Source of the DNA: Sulfurovum sp.
GTDB taxonomy: Bacteria > Campylobacterota > Campylobacteria > Campylobacterales > Sulfurovaceae
Length of the DNA stretch: 64,000 nt
Assembly (NCBI GenBank): GCA_024637255.1
Contig: JAGXFO010000009.1
Coordinates: 287,432 to 351,431 of the forward strand
Direction: 5' to 3'
The position numbers were made by a program, and so were the translations under genes. Within the stretch, counting starts at the first letter, position 1, and each line of letters opens with the position of its first letter. This document shows, piece after piece, positions 62,848-64,000 of the stretch. Below the pieces are notes generated by a model. That model made no database searches and was not told the DNA's origin. It saw only the letters and a program-made list of their open reading frames with translations.

Positions 62848-64000
62848 ACCACATCGAGCGAGTTTTATGCGGTTTCGGTTTTCGATTCGTATTTTTCGCT
62901 TTCGCTTTAAAGAGTACCGGAGTCCCCTCAAAATCGAACTGCTCTCGTAACTGATTCGTCAAGTATCGGCGATAACTGAAATGGAGACCCTGCGGTTTGT
63001 TCATAATCAGTGCGATACGTGGTGGACGGATATCGTACTGCGTTGCAAAGTAAAGACGGATATTCATACCGTTGATACTCGGCAAGATATGTTTGCGCAT
63101 TGCTGTTTGAATAACCTCATTCAGCTTAGCGGTCGAAATACGCTGTGAATAGTTCTCATTGATTTTGAGGAGCATATCAAAGATTTTGTGAACACGTTGC
63201 TTACTCTGTGCAGATATGGTAACGATGGGAGCATAGCTCAAGAATTTAAAACGGTCGCGTACTTCGGCGATGATTTTGTCGTAATCTTCTCGCGGTGCCA
63301 TATCCCATTTGTTGAGAACGATCAAACACGCAAGACGATTTTTATCGACAAACCCCGCGATTTTTTCATCCAAATCCATAAACGGTTGTGACGCATCGAG
63401 AACAAGAAGGGCAATATCGGCAGTTTCAAGCATCTCTTCGGTACGCATAAGGGCGTATTTTTCGATTCCGAGAATTTTCCCACGCTTACGAATCCCTGCG
63501 GTATCGATAAAGGTAATTTTTTTATCCCCATACTCCACCATTTCATCGATTGGGTCGATGGTTGTCCCTGCAACGGAACTGACTACCGAACGATCTTCTC
63601 CGAGCAATGCGTTAAGCAATGAGCTTTTTCCGACGTTAACACGACCGATGATCGCTACTTTCATCTGATTAACGTCACCCGCTTCGTACTCTTTGACGAT
63701 TCCGCGATACGCCTCTTCGAGTGCTTCGATCGACGTCTCCTCTTCTTCATCATCCCCATCAGGAATAAAGAACCCATCGTCCTCATCTTCATCTTCATCG
63801 AATTCTTCATCATCCGAAGAGGCTTTCAATGCCGCATCAAATCCGTCCATCTCATCTTCTTCTGCCATTTCGGCTTCAGGTTTAACGATAGCAGATTCAG
63901 GGAGTTCAGACGCAATCCAGTTTAGAAGCGGAAGAACCGAACGGTTATGGGAAACGGAAATACCGAAAATACGCTCTGTCCCGAACTCATAATATTCCCA
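62846..64000 (-). CDS. der: GTPase Der (EngA), 3' part; start beyond window
   Basis: Ribosome-assembly GTPase with two tandem G domains and a KH-like end. The window holds the tail of G domain 1, an acidic linker, all of G domain 2 and the KH domain. G domain 2 shows AIIGRVNVGKSSLLNALLG, the DTAGIRKRGK switch and VLNKWD. The linker of about 45 residues is strikingly rich in Asp and Glu. The frame remains open to 64000, with IFGISVSHNRSV at the edge matching the end of G domain 1; the ATG at 63866-63868 is internal. It is convergent with hemJ. Confidence 0.94.
   Translation of the reverse strand, partial: WEYYEFGTERIFGISVSHNRSVLPLLNWIASELPESAIVKPEAEMAEEDEMDGFDAALKASSDDEEFDEDEDEDDGFFIPDGDDEEEETSIEALEEAYRGIVKEYEAGDVNQMKVAIIGRVNVGKSSLLNALLGEDRSVVSSVAGTTIDPIDEMVEYGDKKITFIDTAGIRKRGKILGIEKYALMRTEEMLETADIALLVLDASQPFMDLDEKIAGFVDKNRLACLIVLNKWDMAPREDYDKIIAEVRDRFKFLSYAPIVTISAQSKQRVHKIFDMLLKINENYSQRISTAKLNEVIQTAMRKHILPSINGMNIRLYFATQYDIRPPRIALIMNKPQGLHFSYRRYLTNQLREQFDFEGTPVLFKAKAKNTNRKPKPHKTRSMW

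Overview
The window looks like a chromosome segment from the Campylobacterota (sulfur-oxidising Epsilonproteobacteria of the Sulfurovum, Sulfurimonas or Sulfuricurvum type). I judge this from family resemblance and gene neighbourhood only: a LolA/SecA/LolC cluster, a gyrA-asd-yqhA-hemE string, a CcoI/CcoS pair, degenerate EAL-HDOD and YfaZ proteins, and very tight gene packing. No CRISPR array, transposase, integrase, restriction system or prophage gene is visible, and no gap between genes exceeds about 300 bases.

Region 1 (1-21.6 kb) is housekeeping: an AsmA/DUF3971 protein, an MscS channel, lolC, secA, lolA, a coiled-coil membrane protein, an ABC-F ATPase, yebC, a small thioredoxin-fold protein, exbB-exbD with a 30-residue ORF filling the space between them, and a six-gene run gyrA-asd-yqhA-hemE-dGTPase-like-radical SAM. 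It ends at a tRNA-Asn gene with a textbook promoter.

Region 2 (21.9-53.0 kb) is an envelope polysaccharide and LPS locus. It holds dTDP-rhamnose genes (rfbACDB), an SGNH/MBOAT acetylation pair, a CDP-3,6-dideoxyhexose block (rfbF, rfbG, rfbH) with a thiamine-diphosphate enzyme resembling YerE and a reductase, two Wzy_C ligase/polymerase proteins, many glycosyltransferases, a deacetylase, an LPS kinase, a glycoside-hydrolase-like protein, waaF, and hldE/hldD. The gene set suggests an LPS with a heptose core and an O-chain containing rhamnose and possibly a branched 3,6-dideoxy sugar of the yersiniose kind. No O-antigen flippase or ABC exporter is present in the window.

Region 3 (53.1-64 kb) is housekeeping again: a small cytochrome c, a CNNM/CorC protein, a cation efflux protein, a haem-binding protein, ccoS, ccoI, a one-domain asparaginase, gmhB, gmhA, trpS, hpf, trxC, hemJ and the 3' part of der. 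GmhA, HldE, GmhB and HldD together complete the ADP-heptose pathway within the window.

The codon style changes at the tRNA-Asn gene. Genes to the left favour AGA and CGT for arginine and rarely use CGA, CGG or CGC. Genes to the right, including housekeeping ones, use CGT, CGA, CGC and CGG freely, and CTC for leucine. Since both sides carry housekeeping genes, a metagenomic assembly join at a conserved tRNA should be excluded before gene order across 21.7 kb is trusted.
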